The notes beneath the pieces are model-generated. The model did no database searches, was not told where the DNA came from, and worked only from the letters and a program-made list of their open reading frames with translations. A stretch of 64,000 nucleotides of DNA from JAENVT01 sp963805445 (GTDB taxonomy: Bacteria; Actinomycetota; Acidimicrobiia; Acidimicrobiales; Ilumatobacteraceae). The translations under genes and the position numbers were made by a program. Positions 50,925 through 58,521 of this stretch are shown in pieces; position 1 is the stretch's first letter; each line of letters starts with the position of its first letter. Location: NCBI GenBank assembly GCA_963805445.1, contig CAWDUI010000016.1, positions 14,129 through 78,128 on the forward strand. The letters are read 5' to 3'.

Positions 50925-53063
50925 CTACGGCGTGTTCGTATGGCTCTCGAGGGCGGCTGGACGGCCGGCCCGAACGCGTCGGCGTAGCCCGGGTCGCCGG
51001 GCCCAGGGTTGGCGCCGTCCCGGCCTGCCGTCGACGCGAGTAGCGCAGTGCGTACCTGATCTGTCGTGAGGGTCTGGTTCTTCTGCATTATGAGCGCCAC
51101 GATCCCGGTCACCATCGGTGCCGCCATGCTCGTGCCCTGGAACTCGATGAACCGGTTGCCGGCCACCGAGCCGGGGAGTGGGAGGCGGGCGACGCCCTCG
51201 TCGGAGTCCTGGCTGAGGGCTGCGTTGATTTTCACGCCGGGTGCCGCTAGTTCCGGCTTAGGCGCCAGCGGCCCCAGAGCCGGGTCGCTGTAGTCCCGCA
51301 GGGGCCCGCGCGAGGAGAAAACCGCGAGGTTGCTCGTGAGATCGTCGTAGGCGGCGACCGTGATCATGTTGCGGCCGCCGCCGTCCGCGATCGTCAGGTG
51401 GTTCGTGACGTCGATGAGCGTGACCGGTGTCACGCTGCCGTTGACGATCTCCGGTGCGGGCAGCGGCGTTCCGTCCCGGTTGGCGGTGGCGATCCGCAGC
51501 CCGAAGCGGCCGGCCGCGGTGCCAGTGACGAAGCCCATGACGTGGAGGACGGTGCCCGGAGGCCCCGTGTAACGCACCTCGTAGACGCCATTGAGGTGCA
51601 CCGGCGCGGCCGGCGGCGGCAGCTTCTTCGGCTCGATGACAAGCGTCATACGGTTGCGCACTACCGGGACGGTGGTCCCCGGCGGCGGCACCGGGCGGTC
51701 CACCTTGAAGGTCTCGTGGAACAACGTGCGGCGCTTGCCGCCGTCGAAGACCTTCGAGAGTTGCCCCGAGAAAACCTCGGCGGAGAACGCGGCCTCGCCT
51801 GGGACCCGCGCCGCGAAGCTGACGTCGGCTGGCGCGGCTACCTCGCGGTACCACGCTGTCGCGCTGACCGCCGGGACGTACTGCACCGGCCTGGCAGTTG
51901 ACCTTCTTCGTCAGGCTCGGGCCCCGGTTGTCGAAGAGCTCGAACGGTACGACGATCGACCCGCTGTCCGGTATGACGACGATCGCGTGACCGCGGTCGG
52001 TCACGCGACCGTCATTGCCCGCCGCCTTGACGAAGATCGCGCCGTTCGGCACGTGAGTCGCGTCGGCGGCGTGCGCTGGGTCGAAAACGCCGTCCAGGAA
52101 GCGCTCCTTGGTACCGAGCCCGTCGCCCGGCTCGGAGGCGTTGCCGAAGCTCGCGTTGATGACTACGGGCTTGCCGGGTCCCTGGGCGGCCGCCTCGCGC
52201 AGGACGTAGATCACTGCGTCGCGGAACCTGACCTCCGGCGTGACGGCCGTCCCGGTGTCATCCTTGATCTCGTCTGGCATATCGAGCATCTTGACCATGA
52301 TGATGTCCGCCTCGGGCGCGATGCCGACGAACGACGCGTCCGAACCGCCCGCCACCTGCGTGCCGCCGGCCGCGATCGCCGTGACGTGGGTGCCGTGGCC
52401 CACGCAGTCCTTGTGCCGGAAGTCAAGCGGCAGCGCCGGGTATACCGAGGTGTTGAGCGCGGTCTCGATGGCGGTCGTGTCGAACTCGACGCCGTACGTA
52501 TGAGCGGAGAGCAGCCGCGCGACGTCCGGGCCCTTCTCGCCTGCGGGGACATCCGGGGTGAGGCCCTGGTCCCAGACCTTGAGTATGCGTGACCGGTACG
52601 GGACCTGCGCCGAGCAGAACGCCGGGTGGGAGACGTCGATTCCGGTGTCGATCACCGCGACGATCACTCCGGTGCCGCTGGCGCCGACACCGCCGACGGT
52701 CAGCACGCCGGTCGGCTTCGCCGCGTGCCATAGGCCGTCAGTCCCGATGTTCGCGACTGTCGTCGCTCGCGCCCGGAGCTCGACGGCGGCGGTGTCGAGG
52801 TGCGGCGTAGCCGGCGTCCCGGCGCTGATCCGGACGACCTCCGGCAAATCGGTGACGGCGCCGAGATCGCTCCAGCGCAGCGTGCCGACGGCCTCGCCCT
52901 GGTCGCTCCAGGCCGTCTCGAAGCCGGCCGCTACCACGGCATCGAGGTCGCCGTCGAAGGCCAGGACCACGGAGATGGCCGACGGCCGGTCAGGGTCGCC
53001 GGCCGCGTCGAGGTAGGCTTGGTAAGCGAGTGACGCGCCGAGATCGAGCTTTTCGAGTCTCAT
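50925..53063 (-). CDS. S8 family serine peptidase (subtilase), two frameshifts
   Basis: Catalytic triad visible: Asp in GVIVAVIDTGIDVSHPAF, His in KDCVGHGTHVTAIAAGG, Ser in FIEFQGTSMAAPMVTGIVAL; oxyanion Asn region PVVINASFGNASEP. N-terminal residues 1-95 (KLDLGASLAYQAYLDA start) form a small domain without a signal peptide, so the protease appears intracellular. A large insert with beta-sandwich look (about residues 420-540) separates His and Ser regions. ATG 53063 behind GGGGGAATG. Slips near 51,890 and 50,960; the natural end is ALESHTNTP-stop at 50925. About 712 codons. First gene of the cassette. Confidence 0.85.
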
Positions 53064-53579
53064 GGGCCATTCCCCCAGACCTACCCTGTGTTCCTATATA
53101 AAAGTGGACCTCATCTCGATCCAGGTTGCCCTCTCAGCGAGTTCCGACCCACGCTCATCAGTCATCGGCGGTAACCACCCTACGGACTGTGGTACCACGG
53201 GCTTCACGTTTGGTCAATCAATTGTAAGGTCTGGTTTTGCGCCTCTTAGCCAGGCCTTTCTGGAATGGTATTCAAACATTCTGCTACGGAGAGACCGCAA
53301 CGCACGGTCTTCCGACCGGGAGGACCAGGGCCGTATGTTCAACGGACACACCAGTCACATGCGGAACATGACAAACAAGACTCTAAGTTCGTACACTCAC
53401 TATCACCAGAACCGACGTCGCCTATAAGTCGGAACGCCGCCGACAGTCCACGACATTGAGGCATTATCTCTCCCCTTGGCGTTTTTGCGCAGTTGCCCGA
53501 TCATGCAGGCAGATCTTTTCATCTTCCTATGCTGCGTGAAGTTTAGGGCGCGGATGGCTTTGGCGAGCTTGCCGGAGCG
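53064..53579. other. Non-coding region upstream of the S8 peptidase gene
   Basis: About 515 bases with lower GC than its surroundings and no supported gene. It should hold the promoter of the cassette, reading leftwards. The stretch just upstream of the start includes CTATATAA near 53,093-53,100, which could act as a -10-like element on the forward strand, but there is no convincing -35. Nothing else recognisable. Confidence 0.4.
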
Positions 53580-53874
53580 CTAGCCCGAGTTTCCGGGCCA
53601 GACAGCACACAGGGCCTTCAAGGGCAGGCTGACCTGGGCAAAGGGTCGTCGGCGGAGTATTACCCAGAACAATGCCCCGGGCAGTCGGCGGGGAACCGCG
53701 GCGCTATCATCGTTCAGGTCGTCCCCGGCGGGCTGAAACCCCTGGTGACCGCACGGGAAACCGGCAGCGGGGCGGCCCGGCGCTGACGTGGGTAATACGC
53801 TCAGTCCCGCCCGCAGCCCCATCTGACCAGGGAAAACGCCGGCAAGATCAACTTATCTCGGAAACTCGGGCTAG
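53580..53874. mobile_element. 295-bp inverted-repeat element (MITE-like)
   Basis: CTAGCCCGAGTTTCCG (53580-53595) and CGGAAACTCGGGCTAG (53859-53874) are perfect 16-bp inverted repeats. The outer CTAG could instead be a 4-bp target duplication flanking 12-bp terminal repeats CCCGAGTTTCCG. The 295-bp body has no transposase, so it is either a miniature non-autonomous element or two ends left by internal deletion of an insertion sequence. The end sequence resembles what I recall for IS1380-type elements in actinobacteria; that is an impression, not a match. Confidence 0.6.
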
Positions 53875-54053
53875 GGCAGCAGCGGAGCTTGCGCAGGATT
53901 CCCCAGGTTCTGAGCTTGGCGTTCGCGCGCTCGCTGCGCGCGCAGCCTAGCTTGGGCACCATCACTTTTAAAATTCTTGATCAGGTGTAGTGATACAGGC
54001 AGCGAAGGGCTGACGATATTGAAGCTTCCAGTGTCCGGCCGGGTACAGACCTT

Positions 54054-54098
54054 CTGAAAAGCGGAAGGTCGGCAGTTCGACCCTGCCCCTGACCACCA
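54054..54098 (+). other. tRNA-Phe 3' half, probable attachment site
   Basis: The sequence from CTGAAAA (anticodon loop with GAA) through GCGGA, variable loop AGGTC, T arm GGCAG-TTCGACC-CTGCC, acceptor strand CCTGACC, discriminator A and encoded CCA is exactly the 3' half of an actinobacterial tRNA-Phe. The 5' half is absent: upstream of the anticodon loop the sequence (CAGACCTT) does not continue the tRNA. This is the footprint of a tyrosine-recombinase attachment site whose crossover lies in the anticodon loop. Not a functional tRNA. Confidence 0.72.
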
Positions 54099-54117
54099 GT
54101 TCAGAGGCCCCTAATGG

Positions 54118-54156
54118 GGTTTGGCTCTCGTCGCGGGGAGCCAAACGGGGAGCCAA
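54118..54156. repeat. Short repeats between the att site and the integrase gene
   Basis: GGGGAGCCAA occurs at 54135-54144 and 54147-54156, a 12-bp period, with an inverted partial copy TTGGCTC at 54121-54127. Their place next to the tRNA-Phe attachment core and 25 bp before the integrase start is where arm-type integrase binding sites would sit. Confidence 0.45.
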
Positions 54157-54178
54157 GAAAAGAGTTACCCTCCGCTCT

Positions 54179-54505
54179 ATGGCGGACACTGCTGCGCGCC
54201 GTCGCGGACATGGCGAAGACGCGATCTACTTCGACGCGGCGAAGAACCGCTTCGTCGGTGCGATCTCGGTTGGCTTCGGGCCGGACGGGAAGCGGATCCG
54301 GCGCAAGGTCACCGGGCGGACCAAGACGGAGGTCCGGGACAAGCTCAAGGCGGCGCACGCCGAGCTTGACCGCGGCCTGCACACCTCGGCCACATACACG
54401 GTCCAGCACGCGGTGGACGACTGGCTGGAGGGCGGCCTGCATGGCCGGTCGGATACGGCGGCCTGCTTTCCCGTGGGGGTGATGTGGCCGCGGGGTTGCC
54501 CATGA
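54179..54505 (+). pseudogene. int: Tyrosine recombinase/integrase, N-terminal fragment
   Basis: ATG 54179 gives DAIYFDAAKNRFVGAISVGFG, the AP2-like integrase N-terminal domain, then KVTGRTKTEVRDKLKAAHAEL and YTVQHAVDDWLEGGLHGRSD, the start of the SAM-like core-binding domain. At about 54,455 similarity stops and the frame ends in unrelated residues (stop 54505). The catalytic domain (R...HxxR...Y) is missing. Either the gene was cut by a later deletion or insertion, or this is another contig join. Sits beside its probable attachment site. Confidence 0.72.
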
Positions 54506-54583
54506 TCGTTTCGATGAATGCAACGGTCTGCGGCGATATAAACCATGGTGAGCGATTAGCGGTTCATGATCATTGAAGCGATC
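54504..54583. repeat. Imperfect inverted repeat
   Basis: GATCGTTTCGATGA (54504-54517) and TCATTGAAGCGATC (54570-54583) pair at 12 of 14 positions around a 52-bp centre, straight after the integrase break. It may be the end of a mobile element. The remaining stretch to 54829 holds no supported gene. Confidence 0.35.
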
Positions 54584-54829
54584 GGGAAGAACGCAACATG
54601 AGCGGGTCATAGGACGGGCTTGAACTGCGCAGATAAGAAGTTCGGAGATCGGCGGGGAAACGCCGTCGCGGGATCCGCTTTGTGCGCTCGGACCGACGTC
54701 GTGCTCTTCCGCCGTTCATACAGGGCGGACGGCCGTGGGCCTCTCGCCGCGCGCCGGTGGTCTGCGGCTTGCGGGGGCGATGGCGGGATTCCCGGAGGGC
54801 GGACCGGCTGGCGGGGCACAATAGCGGTT

Positions 54830-55773
54830 GTGCGAGCGTACGTGGGGGTGACCGATAACAGCTGGTACCGGTTCCTGGCGGACCGGCCAGGGGTGACGGA
54901 GGTTAATTTCTGGCAGCCCAGTGGTGCCCGCGAGTTCCGAGTCCTGGCGCCGGGCGAGCCGTTCTTCTTCAAGACCCACTACCCGCACAACAAGCTGGTC
55001 GGCGGCGGCTTCTTCAGCGGCTCGGTACGGCTCCCGGTCTCCGAGGCCTGGGAGTTCTTCGGCAAGGCCAACGGAGTGGCCAGCGCGGAGGAGATGCGGG
55101 CGCGGATCGGCCGGTACCGGCGGGCCCCGATCGGGCCCGGCGAAGACCCGGTGATCGGCTGCCTGTTCGTCCGCGACGTCCGCTTCTTCCCGGCCGATGC
55201 CATTGCCACCCGCCGCCGCAGTTCGCCCGCAACATCGTGCAGGGCAAGAGCTACGACATGGCCGACCCGGCCGTAGCGGGATACTTCGCGGACGTCCTGC
55301 AGCGGACTCTGGGCGCCGCCGTGGAACTGGACTTCAGCCAGCCCTGGCACCGGTCCGGGCCGGTGTTCGGCGACCCGCGGCTGGCGCCGTACCGGCTCGG
55401 CCAGCAGTCCTTCAAGGCGGTGGTCCTGGACTCCTACCATCGGCGCTGCGCCATCAGCGGCACGCACATCCCGCCGGTGCTGCAGGCCGCCCATATCCGG
55501 CCGGTCGCCAGGGGCGGGGAGCACCGGCTCGACAACGGGCTGCTGCTCAGGTCAGATATCCACACCCTGTTCGACCGCGGCTACCTCGGCGTGGACCCGC
55601 AGCACCGCCTACGGGTAAGCCCGCGCCTGCGGGCGGACTTCAGCAACGGCGACCAGCTCTACGCCAAAGCCGGGCAGGTCATTGACCTGCCGGAACGCCG
55701 CGCCGACCGGCCCAGCCGGGAGTTCCTGGAATGGCACCTCGACGAGGTCTTCCTCAAGGCAGCCGCGACCTGA
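54830..55773 (+). CDS. HNH endonuclease with N-terminal putative reader domain, one frameshift
   Basis: N-terminal domain (residues about 1-125): RAYVGVTDNSWYRFLADRP, EVNFWQPSGAREFRVLAPGE, FFKTHYPHNKLVGGGFFSG, an alpha/beta layout like PUA/EVE/SRA-type readers of modified bases; that comparison is by eye. After a slip near 55,205, a C-terminal HNH domain: RRCAISGTHIPPVLQAAHIRP (HNH His-x-x and Cys), GGEHRLDNGLLLRSDIHTLFD with the Asn and final His. About 314 codons. Reader-HNH fusions are typical of type IV-like restriction of modified DNA. Lies just right of the int/att region. Confidence 0.78.
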
Positions 55774-55816
55774 TCGAGCGCCGACCTGCCACAGGTCCTC
55801 ATGTGGCCGGGGTCTC

Positions 55817-56008
55817 TTAGGAATGCGCGGTCATGTAGCCGAGCACTTCGGCAGCGTCGGCGCTTTCGGCATACAGAGCCGAGTCGGGGTCATCTTCGGT
55901 GACGCGCCAGACGCCGTGGCGCTTGTCCCAGAAGGCTGACCACCAAGGGTGCTCCCGGAGGAAGCTGGTGATCTGGGCGGCTGCGCCGGGCGTGGGAAGG
56001 CTGGCCAT
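55817..56008 (-). CDS. Small conserved hypothetical protein (63 aa)
   Basis: MASLPTPGAAAQITSFLREHP then WWSAFWDKRHGVWRVTEDDP and SADAAEVLGYMTAHS. Trp-rich and compact, with one predicted helix and a beta-hairpin; no known domain. Composition and even codon pattern argue that it is real. Divergent from the GntR gene with 112 bp between, so it is a plausible target of that regulator. I recall similar small proteins in Streptomyces-like genomes beside mini GntR genes, without function. Confidence 0.55.
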   Translation of the reverse strand: MASLPTPGAAAQITSFLREHPWWSAFWDKRHGVWRVTEDDPDSALYAESADAAEVLGYMTAHS

Positions 56009-56120
56009 GGGCTCCTGCCTAATTCGGGGGCGATCTGCTCCAGAGTGTAGATGGTGTAGACACTATGAGCTAGTGCAGTCACTATAGACGGTGTGCGCAG
56101 GTCAGGCCGGACTTGCGATC

Positions 56121-56357
56121 ATGGTCGCTATGCCGCCACGGGGACCGGAGCTGCCTTCGCGACAGGTCGAAGACGACCTGCGCCGGCGGTGCGGCGCTGG
56201 GGAATGGAAGCCGGGGGAGCGGCTTCCGGCCGTGGCCGAGTTGGCGCAGCATTACGGCGTTGCCCGGAACACCGTCATGAAGGCGCTGCGTCGGCTGGCC
56301 GAGGACGGCCTGGTCGAGATCGTGCCGAACTGGGGAACGTTCCGGGCGCGGACCTAG
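56121..56357 (+). CDS. Mini GntR-type regulator (DNA-binding domain only)
   Basis: MVAMPPRGPELPSRQVEDDLR then GEWKPGERLPAVAELAQHYG and VARNTVMKALRRLAEDGLVE, the GntR winged helix. It ends after the wing (IVPNWGTFRAR) with only 78 residues, so the effector domain is missing. Mini GntR proteins of this size occur in actinobacterial mobile elements and near the small protein type seen on the other strand. A start at 56091 is possible but less likely. Confidence 0.75.
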   Translation: MVAMPPRGPELPSRQVEDDLRRRCGAGEWKPGERLPAVAELAQHYGVARNTVMKALRRLAEDGLVEIVPNWGTFRART

Positions 56358-56508
56358 GCTCCCGTCCGTAGGCTCGTGGCTGTGTTGACTGCCGATGCCA
56401 CGCCCAGTTTCCGTGCGGGCCTGCCGTCTCCCGGATTATGGTTCGGGCTTCACTCTGGTCTGGATTCGTCGGGCTACGATCTGTCAGGGCTGGGAGACGG
56501 GAGCGGGC

Positions 56509-57003
56509 ATGGCGCGCTGGGCAAGCGGGGAGCAGACCGTTCAGTTCCTCGCTGACCGGAACCGCCTGGAGAGCTTTGAAGCGGAAGATCTCGACGGCCT
56601 GGCGGAGGCTCTGATCGGCCGGGCGGTGCTGCGGGTTGAGACCACCGCCACTGCTGCCCTGGCCGGTAGCGACGTAGATGGCGCCTTTGTCGCTGCTTAC
56701 GACGGTTACCGGATGGCCGCGGAAGCGCTTCTGGCCCGGCAGGCCTTGCGTGCCACCGGCGGTGACGGGTTGCACATGGCGGTGGAGGATGCCGTGTCGG
56801 CGCAATTCGGAGCGAGAATCCCGGCATTCGTGAAGCCGACATTCGACCGATTCCGGCGGGCCCGTCATGCGGCGCAATACTTCGATCCGTCCGCAGCGCC
56901 GCTCACCGCATCGGATGCGGAGTGGGCAATCGAAAAGGCGAAGGAAGCCCTGTCAGGAGCCAAAGCATTGCTGGCGGCCTCGCCGCCGGAGCGGTTCGGT
57001 TAG
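56509..57003 (+). CDS. HEPN-domain protein (putative toxin)
   Basis: 164 residues, all-helical: VQFLADRNRLESFEAEDLDGL, DGYRMAAEALLARQALRATGG, MAVEDAVSAQFG, and the HEPN motif region DRFRRARHAAQYFD, which carries R-x(5)-H (RFRRARH). This is the RNase motif of toxic HEPN proteins. The stop TAG at 57001-57003 abuts the stop of the HTH-MNT gene coming the other way. HEPN-MNT partners form type VII-like toxin-antitoxin pairs in which the MNT protein AMPylates the HEPN toxin. Confidence 0.78.
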   Translation: MARWASGEQTVQFLADRNRLESFEAEDLDGLAEALIGRAVLRVETTATAALAGSDVDGAFVAAYDGYRMAAEALLARQALRATGGDGLHMAVEDAVSAQFGARIPAFVKPTFDRFRRARHAAQYFDPSAAPLTASDAEWAIEKAKEALSGAKALLAASPPERFG

Positions 57004-57612
57004 TCAGCTGGCAGGGGCCAGTTCGACCAACGGACGGCTAGTGATCGTGTCGTGAAAGGATCCAGATCCTGACTCCAGCCAAGCCCGGTCCCGGATGGTG
57101 GCCTGAACCGACCGGGCCAGCCGCTGCTCGACGGTACTGAGGGCGGCATAGAGCTGGTCCCGGTCCGGATCGCCGAGAACGAGCACGTCGATGTCCCCTA
57201 CTGGCCGCTGCCCGGCCTGCCCCTCATGGCGAGCGGCCCAGGATCCGTAAATGTAGGCTGCAGTGATCCCGTCGACGCCGCGCAGGGCCTCGGCCAGGAC
57301 GGCGGGAACCCCGAATGCGCGGGTAAGCACCTCGGCCAGGCCGCTGTAGTAAGGGCTGGCGGTGTTGGCTCGGACGAGCCGCGTGTTTCCGATCTTGCGT
57401 GAGGTGACCAGGCCGGCCTGCTCGGCGCGCTGGATCTCGCGGTAGACCGAGGGGTGGGGGACGCCGAGTCGGCCCGCGATCTCGGTCAGGCTGAGTTCCA
57501 GGTCCGGGTCGCCGAGCAGCAGCGCGAGGATCTCGCCCTGCTGCTGGGAGCGCAGGATGGGCAAGAGCGACGGGGCAGGCTGTCTGTCCACTAATAGAAG
57601 AATACTCTTCAT
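57004..57612 (-). CDS. HTH + MNT nucleotidyltransferase (putative antitoxin)
   Basis: 202 residues. N-terminal wHTH (about residues 25-85): GEILALLLGDPDLELSLTEIA, RLGVPHPSVYREIQRAEQAG. C-terminal MNT domain: AAYIYGSWAARHEGQAGQRPV then GDIDVLVLGD, giving GSW-x(n)-DID, the minimal nucleotidyltransferase active site. ATG 57612. Paired tail to tail with the HEPN gene, stop against stop, which is unusual: HEPN-MNT pairs are normally co-directional. The HTH fusion suggests self-regulation. Confidence 0.82.
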   Translation of the reverse strand: MKSILLLVDRQPAPSLLPILRSQQQGEILALLLGDPDLELSLTEIAGRLGVPHPSVYREIQRAEQAGLVTSRKIGNTRLVRANTASPYYSGLAEVLTRAFGVPAVLAEALRGVDGITAAYIYGSWAARHEGQAGQRPVGDIDVLVLGDPDRDQLYAALSTVEQRLARSVQATIRDRAWLESGSGSFHDTITSRPLVELAPAS

Positions 57613-58187
57613 TTTGCGGATAGTTGGCCCGGGCGTGCGCGCGGCGACTGCCACAGACGGCCAACCTGCACCCTGAACCGCCCATCTGCCACGCGTTCCA
57701 AGGACGGACGCGCGTGCCCGTCTCACCCTCGTCCCCGGCCGCCTGCGCCAGCAGTGGCGCCACCACCCCTAGCTAGTGCGCTGACCGTCGCCAACACCGA
57801 GCGGACACGCAGCACCAACCGCTCACGCCGCGGACAGGGTCTCTCTTGATCGTGATGAGGCAGGCGGCGGGGGCCGTCACCGGAACGATCCGAGTTCTGG
57901 CCGCGGCCGAGCCTGTGTGCTCGAGCCGGACATCCCACACCAGTACCCAGATCCGCACGGAGATGCCGGGCGACTCCGCCAAGGACCCGAAGGTCTCGAA
58001 TGATCCCGAACGAGGAAGGCTGCCTGGATCATCCGGCGGCCCGAGCTTCCGGTAGGCAGCCGCGCCCGGGATGGCGCGGGAGGAGTGACGGCTGGCAGTA
58101 GCCCTGATCATCTGGGCGCGGGAGGGCCCGGCCGCACAGAACGCCGACACTACTGTTCCAATATCACGTTAAGTGACGAGGAAGGTC
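57613..58187. other. Region without a supported gene
   Basis: About 575 GC-rich bases. The left end should contain the promoter of the HTH-MNT gene. The long reading frames on both strands here lack family motifs and have the composition of shadow frames. Nothing else is recognisable. Confidence 0.4.
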
Positions 58188-58337
58188 ATGAAGAACGCGC
58201 GCGGAGCCGCCGATTTGGCGCCGACTCTGCACGGCTATGGCAGTGGTCTCTCCAGCAACAGAACGGGGCGATCGGCGCGGCTGCAACGCACGCTCGCGCG
58301 TGCCGATGAGCGGGCGCTCGGTAAACTCAGGTGGTAG
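58188..58337 (+). CDS. Possible small ORF (49 aa)
   Basis: ATG 58188, preceded by GAGGAAGG, encodes a basic 49-residue peptide starting MKNARGAADLAPTLHGYG and ending KLRW. Supporting it: a plausible ribosome site; against it: no relatives recognised and a GC-rich context. The following bases in another frame read LPLLDRDASKVVGFLAPEEV, which looks protein-like, so this could be the start of a somewhat longer frameshifted gene ending near 58,414. Confidence 0.3.
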   Translation: MKNARGAADLAPTLHGYGSGLSSNRTGRSARLQRTLARADERALGKLRW

Positions 58338-58521
58338 CTGGAATACCGGCGTTACCGCTCCTGGACCGAGATGCCAGCAAAGTCGTCGGCTTCCTCGCAC
58401 CGGAGGAGGTATCCTAGCGCGCTCATTTTCTGGCCGCCACGCGGCTACCCCCTACAGTTCCATAGTATGAGCGAAGGCCGGGCTTGCGGCAAGAGGGGGG
58501 ATACGGCGGATAGTTGACCGC

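Noticed and set aside
53978..54098. Complete tRNA
   Set aside because: The 3' half is tRNA-Phe, but the upstream bases do not form a D arm or the anticodon 5' strand, and the distance to the only GATCAGG-like acceptor strand is too long. Treated as an attachment-site remnant.
54607..54972. Reverse frame opposite the HNH gene start
   Set aside because: Arg/Pro-rich mirror of a GC-rich gene with no domain.
57773..58150. Reverse frame of 125 codons downstream of the HTH-MNT promoter
   Set aside because: No motif, unlikely composition, no ribosome site.
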